Source: Fragum whitleyi (Eukaryota > Mollusca > Bivalvia > Cardiida > Cardiidae). Taken from it: a stretch of 64,000 nucleotides of DNA. The translations under genes and the position numbers were made by a program. This document shows, piece after piece, positions 32,924 to 44,139 of the stretch (within the stretch, counting starts at the first letter, position 1; every line of letters begins with the position of its first letter). The notes below the pieces were generated by a model, which worked only from the letters and a program-made list of their open reading frames with translations, was not told where the DNA came from and did not search any database. The stretch lies in contig OX411545.1 of NCBI GenBank assembly GCA_948146395.1, positions 17,728,026 through 17,792,025 on the forward strand. The letters are read 5' to 3'.

Positions 32924-33780
32924 ATATTCACGCAAACGGAAAATGAACATTTCTCCACAAATATACTCAAGAACCTTTCATTCGGGCTGCGTGGGTGGAC
33001 ATGTCTTTAATTAATTCACACGAGTGTCAATTTGGTCCGTCCAGGGACGGTGATCTATTGATAGTTATCCAGTAGTACAGATAACAGGGGGGTTACGCCA
33101 GTTAAAAATCTTTATTTCTGTATAAAATCCTATGTTGTTGGTATTCATTTGAATCGTCTTGATAAGACGATTCAAATGAGTACCCACGACACAGAATTTG
33201 TTTAAGATTTATTGAAATATTTGATTTTGTAATCTGGAATACCCAATCTATCTTTATCCCTGTTATCGTGTTGTTTTGTCGACCTTAATAGAAACGAAAA
33301 ATCGAAATTGGATGCAAAATAATCTGGGTTTTTTTTTCTATATTTGAACGGGGATTTATGGTCGTGAACAGCCAATTGTTCTGGAAAATGTAGCATATAT
33401 AAGCATCACAAGTTTGAAACTCGTATGAGATGCGCTTCCCTGCGTGATATAGGGAACCATTTCTGGGGCGCTCACTTGTGCTTCGTTTTCCTGGACGAAG
33501 GCTGGCCACCGAATCAGTGCTTAAAACCGTTAAAAAACAGAACATTTCAAAATCCTTACCAAATTATGTTAAAGAAAGGCTTAAAGTAAACATTCTTCAA
33601 CTTGTTTGACCTTGTCACCATGTACTTTTTTTCTTGTCATTAAATCCATCAGTTATATATTTTCTAAGAAAGCCGTACCATTTCAGGTTTTTACATAAAA
33701 GGAAATAAATGTCAAAGGCGAATGCTTTTAGCCTTATACGGTCATTAGTGAAATAATGCGAATAGATGTTTATATATATG
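32924..33780. other. unassigned; contains AATCGTCTT hairpin at 33149-33182
   Basis: CATTTGAATCGTCTTGATAA then GACGATTCAAATG is a perfect hairpin core like those in MITE-C and MITE-D, but no outer arms were identified with confidence. No gene recognised. Confidence 0.5.
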
Positions 33781-34030
33781 TGACCCACCAATCAGAAAAG
33801 GACATTCGTATTTGAACTTCGTAAAACAGATATTTGAAAAAGAGATTGGGCCCAGCAGAGGCCAAATCGAAGTCGTAATTAGACAAAAAAATTAAGAGTG
33901 TAGAATGGTCATACTCGATCTGGAAGTTCCGAGACAAATAGTATTAGGTAATTTTTATTTACGCTAAATAATACTCGCAAAGTATCTTCGAACAAATAAG
34001 GGCTGGAAAAAGACGAGAAAACAATGAGCA
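33781..34030. mobile_element. possible MITE-F remnant
   Basis: ATATGTGACCCACCAATCAG and AAATATTTGAAAAAGAGATTG resemble the ends and inner part of MITE-F (50523-50805, 60793-61022), but a matching right end was not found. Confidence 0.4.
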
Positions 34031-34055
34031 TATATATAGTTCCACTATTTAGAAG

Positions 34056-34115
34056 GAGTGATCAAAGGTCAATTTTGTCTATCTAAGTATAGACAAAATT
34101 GACCTTTGATCACTC
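34056..34115. repeat. 60-bp perfect hairpin
   Basis: GAGTGATCAAAGGTCAATTT then TGTCTAT is mirrored exactly by ATAGACA and AAATTGACCTTTGATCACTC around CTAAGT. GTGATCAAAGATCAATTTTA in the extra piece at 21731 is related. Confidence 0.92.
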
Positions 34116-34920
34116 ACTGAAACTTTTGGATCTATACAATTTAATGAAAATATTAAGCTATTTGGTAGAACATAAACGAGAGGACGTTTAGAAAGCTTAA
34201 TGAGGGGTTAGTGGGAAATGGGGGGGGGGGGGGGTGGGGGTGTGAACAAAACAAAACATAAATGATAAAATGGAGAGAGATAGAGGTCAGACCGGGGTGA
34301 ATAAAGAACGAAAAATACATATATTTTTCAAATTTGATAGGCTTGTTCATTGAAAAAAGGAATTAAAATAACCTTAAGAAACAGAATATAAAATAAGGTT
34401 TTGAAGTAAATTCATGAGTATGCTATTTACAAATTATTTCACAACAAATTCAAATGAAAAGTGGTAATGAGCAGGTGCATATTTGCATGATCGTGGATGC
34501 AAAAAGAAAATTATTTGAGCCTATGCGTGACTTTTTTCAACAATTTGAAATATTCTTGATGAGCAAACATTGAGAAGCGAAGACAACCGCGTACTGTAAC
34601 AATAAAGTTACCTTATAGTCTACAGATACTTTGAGACCTTAGCTATGTACTAAACTCATAATTAAGACTCTGGTCAGACTGTGCGGATGCACAGGCTGGT
34701 CAGAGTCTTTGCTTTGTGCATATTTGAAATTATTTGAAATCTCTCGCATATGCTCATTTTATGTTCATAATGTTTCAACAATCGCTTGGAAAGGTTATTT
34801 TAAGTTTAGAATCTTCTAAATGTCTACTGCTTCTGATTTTAAAATCGTACTACCCACAGAAATCTAAAATAGAGTGAGAAACGGGGTTCTGAAATCGTCA
34901 TTTCTCAACTACGCGCTATA
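34116..34920. other. unassigned; G-run and GGTCAGACTG hairpin
   Basis: G-run 34219-34237. A short inverted repeat GACTCTGGTCAGACTGTGCG ... CAGGCTGGTCAGAGTC spans 34667-34707, a core also seen inside MITE-F. No gene recognised. Confidence 0.45.
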
Positions 34921-35366
34921 AATAGTTAGTAAAATTGCGAAATTGCTATTCATCTCGATGAAAAACCATTCTAAATCACTCGTTTGAAGAGTTCCATTTA
35001 TTCATTTCAAATACTCTCTCAAACTATTCAAAAACGCCCCAAAATCTCCAAAAAACACTTTGAAATCGTTAACAACGATCGTCATTTCATTCAACTTGGT
35101 CACGTTTTCGCAGGACTTTTTTTTGGCGGGCGTGGATTCAAAAAGTCAAATTGGTGCGTCAGGACACTCGAACACAAACGTCCTTAGGTTGTAATAAAGG
35201 GAGATAATAAAAAAAAACGCAAATGTCGCCAGATTGTACGAAAGAGGCTTTATTGGACTACCTCCGGATAATTTCATTCAAAACTCTATCTACCTACCTA
35301 TTTCATTTCATTCGGAAATCATTCCAAAATCATTCACATTGTTTATTTTACGATGTCAGTAACTGT
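34921..35366 (-). mobile_element. MITE-A copy (inverted), hairpin decayed
   Basis: ATAGTTAGTAAAATTGCGAA at the left, TTTATTTTACGATGTCAGTA and ACTGTA at the right. The centre reads GGGAGATAATAAAAAAAAAC and lacks a clean hairpin. Confidence 0.8.
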
Positions 35367-35985
35367 AGCAAGACGATGAGTACCGACATCACAGTATTGT
35401 TAAATCCCTTTAATCGAAAATACGTTTAACTCCAGTCTCGCCTTAGGACCGAGTCCTAAAATTTTACTACGTGCGTTGGATACAGAAGTACAGTGTGTTT
35501 AATGCCGGTATTGCGTGCCTCTGATTAATTCTCTAAATCGCTAATTACACTTGATTATATCTTTTGCTACCGAATCTGGTTTTATATGACGTCACATTTA
35601 TTCTTGGGAGAATAATCCCCTATCGATTGTTTTGTATTTAGACCACAAAAGTATATTCACATATTGGATGACATCACAAAAGTGTTAACCGGCTACCTAT
35701 TTCCACTACTTATTTGTCAGTGAAAAGGCAAAAGTGATCATCTGTGTAGCACATATAGTCACCATCGTAGTCTACGTAATCATATAGGGCAATGTTCTGT
35801 TTCGTTTGTCTGAACCAGATATGCCAATAGAAATTTTTTTATTGATTAGGGCTTTTTACAGTCAATAGGATCTGGTAATCTCGTTCAATGTCGGTCGAAT
35901 TTATAAGATCATTTATACTTTGGACTTTAATACTAACGGGAAATCAGCTGGGTTGTAACATGTATACTTGAGGGTTTCAAATATA
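35367..35985. other. unassigned intron sequence
   Basis: No gene or repeat recognised. TGACGTCAC at about 35588. Confidence 0.4.
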
Positions 35986-35990
35986 GGAAT

Positions 35991-36390
35991 ACAGTAAGTA
36001 ACATCGTTGAAATAACAATCGTTCCGATCAAAACCATTCAAAAACACTCGCTCATTGATCCAATCATTCATTCCAAACACACACTGAAAGCATTCAATAA
36101 CGCTCTAAATCACTTAAAACGATAAGTTAACAACAACATTCAAAATGAAAATAAATATGAAAATATCTCAATTTCACTAACACAATTGAAACTGAAAACG
36201 TCCGATTGGTATTTGAAGAAGACAGAAGCTATAGAACTTTTAAGCATATTACATTAAAGGGGGGGGGAATAAATATCGCTAATTTTGTTCATGCTGAACT
36301 CCAAAAACTCACTCATCGCACTCATTTAATTTCATTCCAAGATAATTCTAAAACCATTCACCTTGTCAATTTCAAGATGTTGTCAACTGT
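35991..36390 (-). mobile_element. MITE-A copy (inverted), second hairpin arm lost
   Basis: TACAGTAAGTAACATCGTTG at the left, GTCAATTTCAAGATG and TTGTCAACTGTA at the right. After TTTTGTTCATGCTGAAC the sequence jumps directly to CCAAAAACTCACTC, so the deletion starts inside the hairpin. Confidence 0.83.
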
Positions 36391-36439
36391 AGTAGTTTGG
36401 ATTAAAATTTATAAATAACATTTGCATATACCTTGGTTG

Positions 36440-36660
36440 GTGCATATGTAATCAGTGAACTCGTCTTGTCAAGACGATTCCTATGAGTAAATATGTCCGT
36501 AACACAGGGGTTTATGGGAAATCAAAATATTTATACTTCATTTTCTTTCTTATCTCTATGATGTTTGGCTTAAATAGACATTTTTTCATATTTCACTTGT
36601 GATTGCACAATCGTTTTGTCGAGGCGACGAAAATGAGTAGCCATAGCATATTGTTTTGTT
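36440..36660. repeat. foldback cores (GTCTTGTCAAGAC and TTTTGTCGAGGCGACGAAAA)
   Basis: CTCGTCTTGTCAAGACGATT at about 36460 and CGTTTTGTCGAGGCGACGAA at about 36613 are two hairpin cores, both followed by ATGAGTA and GCC/ATG. They may be the two sides of a decayed foldback element. Confidence 0.45.
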
Positions 36661-36774
36661 ACGAATAAGGTTTTTTTTATATACTTGCGTTAATCTCTCT
36701 TATTTCTGATATTGAACAAAAATAGACTTTGATTTTCAGTGGCAGTTTCAATATTACCAAGGAACATGATGAAT

Positions 36775-37030
36775 AGGCGTAACAAGGGCCATTCGGGAAT
36801 GCTATTAAGTAAATATTTGAAAAAAAGAGATTGGCTTCATCAGAGATCAACTAGTAGCAGTATTTAAAAAAAAGGATGTTATAGTGATCATTCTTTTTCA
36901 GAAAATCAGCCAAGTGCGAACAGTTTTGGTCCTAGTCAGACTGCGCAAACTGCGCAGTCTGACTAGGTCGACATTTTTCACATTTTCAGGATGGGACCTT
37001 TTCGCCTGACGGGTAACAAATATTTCTCTT
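36775..37030. mobile_element. MITE-F-like copy
   Basis: Contains AAATATTTGAAAAAAAGAGA on the left, a perfect central hairpin TAGTCAGACTGCGC / GCGCAGTCTGACTA at 36934-36966, and GGGACCTTTTCGCCTGACGG at the right, matching the MITE-F end GGGTCCCTTTTCGCGTGA. Confidence 0.65.
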
Positions 37031-38010
37031 TGAATCAGAGGGTGATGTGTTCGTCATCTGTTAGAGTTGCAGAGGTGGTTTATTGATTAACTGCGTATAT
37101 CATTTATTTGATTTGGTTTCCTGATTAAATACGGGACGAATAAGGTCATTGATACTTAGGAGAAAATCCAGTATTTTTGCACTTCAGTATGTACCCAATC
37201 GCGATAATTTGGTTTATTCATGAGCAGTTTGGTATCATTTACAGGCAATACTTCTTGTTCAATGAATCGATCACATTGCAGAGCCTTTCTATAAACGACC
37301 CATCATGCGAAAAGTACCAAATAGTACTTAGAAAGCGAAGTATTTAACAATGGTTATGGTTTTTTTCTTTATTTATATTTCAATATTAGATGAAAGGCAT
37401 TGATGCACCATAGTTGTTAAGCACAAAATGAAAATATAAAAATGATACAAAAAATGCATAAATAAATAAAGAATAAGTAAAAGAGGTCAAAATCGAACAA
37501 CACGACTTTGTAAGCGAATAATATAGTAGCAATCATCGGTCTTCAACCAATTATATTTCATAAAAAAAGCATATGATGTGATGTTGCATAATACTTTACA
37601 TCTATAATAATAATGCAGACCAACTCGGCTTGACAAGTATTTTGACAAAACAAACGGAAAATAGAAATTGGTTCTTTTCAAAAGAGGCTTTTGAATATGA
37701 GTTTAACACATAGGGTTATAGTAGTTCCTAGTACATGTAAGTACTTTTGTCGATCAAAATCAATTGCCAATATTTCAACATCGGATCTAAAGTGCATGCA
37801 GCACAGATGGGTTTAATTAATTTTATGTTCGAAGAATACAGCGAAATTGTTTTAAATAGGCTGTCTGGAAATTTTCCCGAAATGGAATATAGATGGGGTT
37901 TCAAATTTTATCAAGAACAGAATGAATGGCTTTTATCTAAAATATTTCCCTGTAATTACTGGTAAGATTTTCCAGCGAAAATAGCATTTGTAAGACAGTA
38001 TAGTAGGACA
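37031..38010. other. unassigned intron sequence
   Basis: No gene or repeat recognised. The 72-codon ORF at 37747-37965 has no recognisable family. Confidence 0.4.
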
Positions 38011-38013
38011 TCA

Positions 38014-38267
38014 GGGCCCGAGTTTATAAAACTTTTCTAATTCTCAATTCAAAATTTTCTCTAATTTGAGTTTGAGATGAAAGCCGTAATTCTGTTTTAA
38101 TACTCATTTTAATGTATTAACATAAAAGATAATATAGATAAGTTGTTATGAATAACAACTAATTAATATTATCTTTTATTTTTATACATTTATCTAAATC
38201 CAAAATTTGAGAAAATTCTCAGTTGAGCATGAGAAAAGTTTTATAACCTAGAGCCCAGATATTTGTC
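38014..38267. mobile_element. foldback MITE, GGGCCCGAGTTTATAAAAC termini
   Basis: GGGCCCGAGTTTATAAAACT then TTTCTAATTCTCA is mirrored by TGAGAAAAGTTTTATAACCT and AGAGCCC. The inner part is also symmetric (AAAAGATAATAT / ATATTATCTTTT around GTTATGAATAACAAC). No other copy noticed here. Confidence 0.85.
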
Positions 38268-38344
38268 AAAACTGCTTTAGTAAGATTGTTACATGTATAT
38301 GTAGATATATGAGTGTATATTATCATTGAATCCTAAAAATATGA

Positions 38345-38571
38345 ATGGTTGGTTGATTGATTGATTGAATCAAGTTTAACGCCGCTTTCAACACTTTTTC
38401 AATTATATCGCGGCGGCTGGAGCACCTAACAATGGTTTCCTGGTATTTCTCTCACCAGTACAACCACCACATTCTTTCCTAATCTCAAGCTGCTATCTCA
38501 TATAGATCTACGATTATCAACGCATTGGTGAGAGACAAGTAGTCGGAAAGAATGAGTTGCATACGATTTAA
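38345..38571 (-). mobile_element. tRNA-derived SINE family 1, head-truncated
   Basis: Reads on the minus strand from ACTCATTCTTTCCGACTACT through GAGATAGCAGCTTGAG, GGTGCTCCAGCCGCCGCGAT and AGCGGCGTTAAACTTGATTC to an AATC-repeat tail. The tRNA-like head is missing. Confidence 0.83.
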
Positions 38572-38870
38572 ATCATGTTACAAACAGTCTATCTATAATT
38601 TGATGAATATATCGAAGGCATGAAAAGTATTGACCAGGGTCGAGTGTTTTCATCTATTTTAAGATTTTTTCGCCATACTAGAAAATCGTTTTCCCAAATG
38701 CCACATGTTTGATTCTTTCTTTACGATTCCTTTACACTTTTCGCCAAAGAAGTAAGGTGATAAGTTTTTTAGAGGTATTAGTAAAACAACTACTTTGTAT
38801 TTATTGGTATCATCGACACATTTAGTCCGTGGGCCAGGAGGGGTCGCCGTGCACCCCCTTAGGGCTCTCC

Positions 38871-40400
38871 GAGAGTGGTATGGAAATGTTCATAAGACCT
38901 CCCTGAGTGAGAATCAAGATGTTAACAGGTGGTAATTTGGGTCCCGATTACCATTCCAAGTGGTTTTCTAGATGGGTGTCAAGAATAAATTCATTTTACC
39001 TTTGTTACACTATAGAGGGAGTTTTTTTTTTCTTTTTGAATATTTTTGAGAGTCTAAAACATGTTTATTTTGCGTTCTTGTAAAACCCTTTATACCTTAA
39101 ACTGATTTTGAAGATCCCAACTTCCGAAATGAGAGATGGCAGCAAGTTTAAGATAAGAATTTTGTTAATTTTTCAATTAATGTATTGAGATAAAAGTGTT
39201 CACCATGCACTACACAATAGATCATAATTCAAAGTGCTATGATATTGTTGATATGACCTTCCCGAGTTCAAAAAAAGTTGTTAACATTAGATATTTAGAG
39301 TCCCGTCGACCTTTCTTGATGTTTCCTAAATGGCAGCCAATAAACATATTGATTAACCCAGAGGCATTATAGGCACCATTTGATTTTAAATCATATTTAT
39401 TTATTTAAATGACATCTATTAGTTAAAGATAATTTGGATACCCAAACATCCTTCATGAGAGATGGCAGCCAGTTTAAGATAGAAATTTTGCTATTTTCTG
39501 TATTATTCTAAGTAAGATGGGTGGTCACTATGTACTTTGCCAAAAATCATCCTTGATTGTGCAATGAAATTGCTAATGCAACATCCCAAAGGTTGAATCA
39601 AGTTGTTTCTAGTCGATATTTTGGGCTCCGACGGCCTTTGGTTGGCCAATGCAAGTACAAGAAAATAATTTGGAAAAACTTGTATACGAGTAAACTTCAT
39701 TTTATGTCTTTTAGGACCAAAAACATTTATATTTCGTGTTCTAGCTACAACCTGAAAAAACTAAAGTCTATTTGAAGATCAAACATCTTGAATGGTAAAT
39801 GGCAGCTAATCTTGAATACGAAATTTGCCCATTTTTGTAGCAGATCATGAGACAAGAGGAGGCGAACCATCCTAAAACCCTTTCTGAGAGTGCAAAGGCA
39901 TGTTTAACCGACCTCACTGAGTGAGAATCAAAAATCTTGTAATCGATATTTTGTGTCCCGACTGCCTTTACGGGCATTATCTAGATGGCAGCCCCCCACC
40001 CTACCCCCACCCCCTAAAAAAACAAAAAAAAAATGCTTGAATTACATTAGAATCCGTATGCACAAAAATTGCTTCACATTTAAAACCATTTTACCTATAT
40101 TTAGTTTTTAAGCTACTGTTCTATCAGTAAATTTCGAAATTGAAATCCCAAAATACTGAATTTTAAACATGAATTTCATTCGGGAGGGGGGAGGGTCTGA
40201 AAAAGATGTATCAAATTTATTATTCACAAGATCCTCCGAGATAGAATCATGTATTAATATTATTCGGTAATATTTGGTTTCACCTGCTGGTAAACGTTTT
40301 CAAACTTAACGGGAAAAATATCATTTTTTTTTTAAATAAAATTCCTTCTTGGTTATCTAGGGCTAATTTGATGTTCCCAAAATTCTACAAGCGAGATGGC
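38871..40400 (+). repeat. left arm of large inverted repeat
   Basis: Pairs with 42478-43791. Examples: GAGTGAGAATCAAGATGTTA and ACAGGTGGTAATTTGGGTCC (38910-38945) are the reverse complement of 43705-43750, and GTGCTATGATATTGTTGATA (39231) that of about 43418-43437. Position sums stay near 82640 along most of the arm. Inside are about four diverged units of 320-360 bp, each with a GA(G/T)ATGGCAGCC-like box (near 39433, 39795, 39988, 40395) and TTTTG(T/G)GTCCCGAC. No ORF of note. Confidence 0.85.
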
Positions 40401-41514
40401 AGCCAGATAGTTCGATTTAGTATTACTTTCAAATGGCGAACGAAAATGTCCAACAAATTGAATTATCAATAAATGTAAAAGAATCCGAAACAAAGCCACT
40501 AATATTGCTTATTTCAATATCTTAAATTTGCTTAGACCTGTTTTAATCCCTACGTAGCTGATACATTTAGAAATTCAAATATGAATTTGTAAAGGACGTT
40601 TTACCTAGCATTAATTTATTCAACTTTTAAAAAACTTGGCCACAATTTGACCATATGGAAATTTCCCTATATCGAATAATTCCAAAATATTACTTTATTT
40701 TTGTATGGAAATGTAAATCTGGATTTATTTGTTTTAAATAATGAAAGAAAAAACACGATGTCTGTTTGAAAAAATAAACACCTCCTTAAATCATTCGGGT
40801 ACCCTATAATGATTGTTTTAAGGATAAATTGTATTATTGAATTATTGTATTCATTTTTGTATGAAATGTCATCTGATCATGTGAAAAAATACCCCCTTTT
40901 AACAATGACCCTTCTTGTTTTGCAAAACACTGCCGGACATATCATTATCTTGTGTGTCCTCCATGCGCAGCTGTGGCAGCCCTGATTCGTCTTTGTTGCA
41001 TATTTTAAGTACCCCGGCGTTTCTTTTTCGTCCTAGTTTATATGGACAAACGTTGAATATATGCTCATATTCATATCATGAAGTATACTTCGAAAGTGTC
41101 ATCGAAAACCACCCTTAAAGACAGTGACTATGTAGCATGGACAATTAAGTGCAACGATTGTCCCATGGTCAGGATCATTATGTGAAAACTTCTTACAAAC
41201 CTATAAATAGTTTGGTGAAAAATTCGTACATTGATGTAGATGGAGTAACGTTTACAATACAATTGATAATAATGCAGCTTTTTCGTGATTTGGAATGATA
41301 AGCACACATAGTCACATGATGAGGAACATCCTTAAATACAAGACAAATGTGTTGACAAGAAATTTTACATCAAGCCCCCCTTTTCCGTTATTTTGCATTG
41401 CATTACATCAGCAATAATCCACAAAATGAGTTTTGTCATCTTCTGTAAAAGTTTCGTGAACATATATCTATAAATAAAATGGAATTGTTTTGCGGTCTAA
41501 AAACATTGTGCACT

Positions 41515-42116
41515 TTACACTAAATCTAGTCGAAACCATTCTTAATCATTTACTCAGCGTTCCATTCATGGAATTTTGAAATACTAACTCAAAATGCCCA
41601 AAAATCAATCGACGAAAACCATTCCGAAATCATTCAAAATTTTGCAATCATTCAATAATTCCATTACCCGGAGTGGATTTGGAAGCTTCTGGTTAATCCT
41701 TGAAGACATACATATCTTCTAATAGACTATACGTCATTATATTGTATTTAATTATGCTCTAGTTTTTTGGTTTTTTTTGTTTGTTTGTTTTTTTACTCGA
41801 GGATAACACGATAAAGGGTCGAATGACTCTTATTTCCATCGTGGTCCTAACTCATTCAAGATATTATCCTACACATTGAGAGAGATGCAATGGGTTCTAA
41901 CCAGTGCTACCCACTTTTACAGCTGGGTGGACTGGGGCCTTGTCTGTAAAGTGTCCTGCCCAAATACACTATCCGCCTGCGGTGGTGCTCGAACCCGCAA
42001 CCACCGGGTTACGAGTCGAGCGCGTTAGCCACTCATTCGATAAAGAACAAAATATTCAAATCATTTAAGTCGCTTATGCTACTAACCCTTGCCAATTTCG
42101 CGATGTTCTTAGTTGA
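41515..42116 (-). mobile_element. MITE-A copy (inverted) carrying a SINE
   Basis: AGTCGAAACCATTCTTAATC then CATTTACTCAGCG on the left and GCCAATTTCGCGATG then TTCTTAGTTGAAAC on the right. The centre has been replaced or interrupted by the SINE at 41765-42040. Outer TIRs are decayed, so this is an old copy. Confidence 0.7.
41765..42040 (-). mobile_element. tRNA-derived SINE, family 2
   Basis: On the minus strand the A box is TGGCTAACGCGC, then GTAACCCGGTGGTTGC, B box GGGTTCGAGCACC, the body GGGCAGGACACTTTACAGAC and CCAGTCCACCCAGCTGTAAA then AGTGGGTAGC, and an AAACAAACAAAC tail at the MITE-A junction. This differs from family 1 in head and body. Confidence 0.9.
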
Positions 42117-42477
42117 AACAAGATATTAAATATCCTATGTATAAACACATGGACGACAGATGGAGAAAATGATACCGATGTGCATCCATCTTCTACAGAA
42201 ACATGTACACATTAAGATGTTTTTACAGAAATATGGTGAATTCAAATTATGGCCTGACTGACATGTCATATTTCTAATTTATTTTATCGTATATTTTCTC
42301 GGAGAACATTTAATACTACCCTAATCCTTCAGGTGAAACGAAAGAGACAGAATATTGATATCAGGAATGTATGGTGAACACTTGATACCCCCCCCCCCCC
42401 TTCCGCAGGAGAGACATGTCCACCCAACTAGTTTCACAGACTATAACAGTAAAATAAGAAAAAAAATCGTGTTAAAA

Positions 42478-43791
42478 ATGGCTGCCATCTTCATTTCAGT
42501 GTGTTTGATTTTTAAATTAGACACTTAATTAAAAAAAATATTAAGAGAAAGGCTAACTAAGGTGATTTGGTCCTGAAAATAAGATAAAAAACAGACCAGT
42601 GTTTGCAAAGGGATTCTTATGTAATCTTTACTTTTTCTAGGCTACCATTTAGAAAACATCCGGAAAGGCAGTTGGAACACCAAAAATATCGATTTATATT
42701 TTTTTTATTCTCACTGAGTAATATCGGTTGACTTTTCCTTTTCCTATCAGACATGGCTTTTATGATAATGATGGACTGAAAGAAAAACAGGCAATTTTCT
42801 AATTTAAAACTGGCTGCCAACTACCATTCATGATTTTATATCTTCAAAAAGACAGTAGCTATTTCAGCATGTGGCAAGAGCATTGAATATTTATGTTTTT
42901 GGTCATTAGAGATTATTAAAAAACAAAGATTGCTCATATACAAGTTGTTTCAATTTATTTACTTGTATTTGCATTTGCTGCCATTTAGAAAAACACCCCA
43001 AAAAGGCATTCAGGACACAAAACATCTAATGTAAACGACTTGATTCAACCTTGGGAATGTTTAATTAACAATTTCGTGATCGATTCAGAGAGGATTGTTT
43101 AGCAAAGTACATGGTGACACCTCGTCTTTCACAGATTGCAACAAAAAATAACAAAAGTCCTACTATAAACTGGCTAACATCTCTAATAGAGGTTGTTTGG
43201 GTGTCCAAATTAACATAAGCTAATAGATATTGTACTAAGAACGTATTAAATACACGTTTTGGTCCTTAAATATGATTTAAAATCAAGTGATATCCATATA
43301 GTGTCTCCCGGTTAATTTGTATTTTTAGTGGCTGCCATTTAGAAAAACACCGAGAAAGGCAGTCAGGACCCAAAATGTCGACTATTTACAACTTGATTTG
43401 AACTCGGTAAGGTCATATCAACAATATCATAGCACTTTGAATTATGATCTATGGTGTAGATTATGATGAACACTTTTATCTCATGGCATTCTTCGAAAAA
43501 AGCAAAATTCTTATCTTAAACTGGCTGCCATCTCCCATTTCGGAAGTTGGGGTCTTCAAAATCATTTCAAGTAAAAAAGGCTTTTACCAGAACGCAAAAT
43601 ATACATGTTTTAGACTCTCAAAAATATTAAAAATGAAAAATTCCGACTATAGTGTACCAAAGATAAAATCAATTTATTCTTGGCTGCCATCTAGAAAACC
43701 ACTCGGAATGGCTGTCGGGACCCAAATTACCACCTGTTAACATCTTGATTCTCACTCAGGGAGGTCTTATGAACATTTTCATACCACTCTA
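42478..43791 (-). repeat. right arm of large inverted repeat
   Basis: Reverse-complement partner of 38871-40400. Unit boxes GGCTGCCATCT/GGCTGCCATTT lie near 42480, 42812, 42970, 43332 and 43682. The outer end AGGTCTTATGAACATTTTCA then TACCACTCT mirrors AGTGGTATGGAAATGTTCAT at 38873. No target duplication was recognised just outside. Confidence 0.85.
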
Positions 43792-43954
43792 ATTTTAGAT
43801 GATGTTAAAAATAGATTTAACACACCAATTTCACAATATTTTGAATGGCTAATAATTTAATTTCAGTTCTGTCAATAAAATAGAAAAATAAAAATTCACG
43901 AATGCAATTTCGTTGTTGATAAATCTTTACATTTTTGCTTTGTAACATTAGATT

Positions 43955-44112
43955 ATAAGACATAAAAAAGAGTATTTGTTGATTTCATGTAGGTATTTAA
44001 ATTTAAAGCTTATTATAATTAGGTATGAATGCGCTTCGCGTATTCATATAGTGTGATTAGCTTTTTAGTTACATTCCTCCTTGAAATCAACAAATACTCT
44101 CTTCATCTCTTA
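43955..44112. mobile_element. MITE-G copy
   Basis: AAGAGTATTTGTTGATTTCA is mirrored by TGAAATCAACAAATACTCTC. The centre has ATGAATGCGCTTCGCGTATT then CAT, a short palindrome. A second copy is at 63428-63580. Confidence 0.85.
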
Positions 44113-44139
44113 ATTGATGGCAAAAGTGTCTCTGTTAAA

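Larger units (their letters stand above)
40401..42477. other. spacer between the inverted-repeat arms
   Basis: About 2 kb. It has no recognisable coding region (the longest ORF is 67 codons). A MITE-A copy (41515-42116) with a SINE in it occupies the right third. A C-run lies at 42390-42401. 40401-41510 holds nothing I recognise. Confidence 0.6.

Noticed and set aside
37747..37965. 72-codon ORF as a possible gene
   Set aside because: No recognised motif, no splice or promoter support; consistent with chance in a 50-kb intron.
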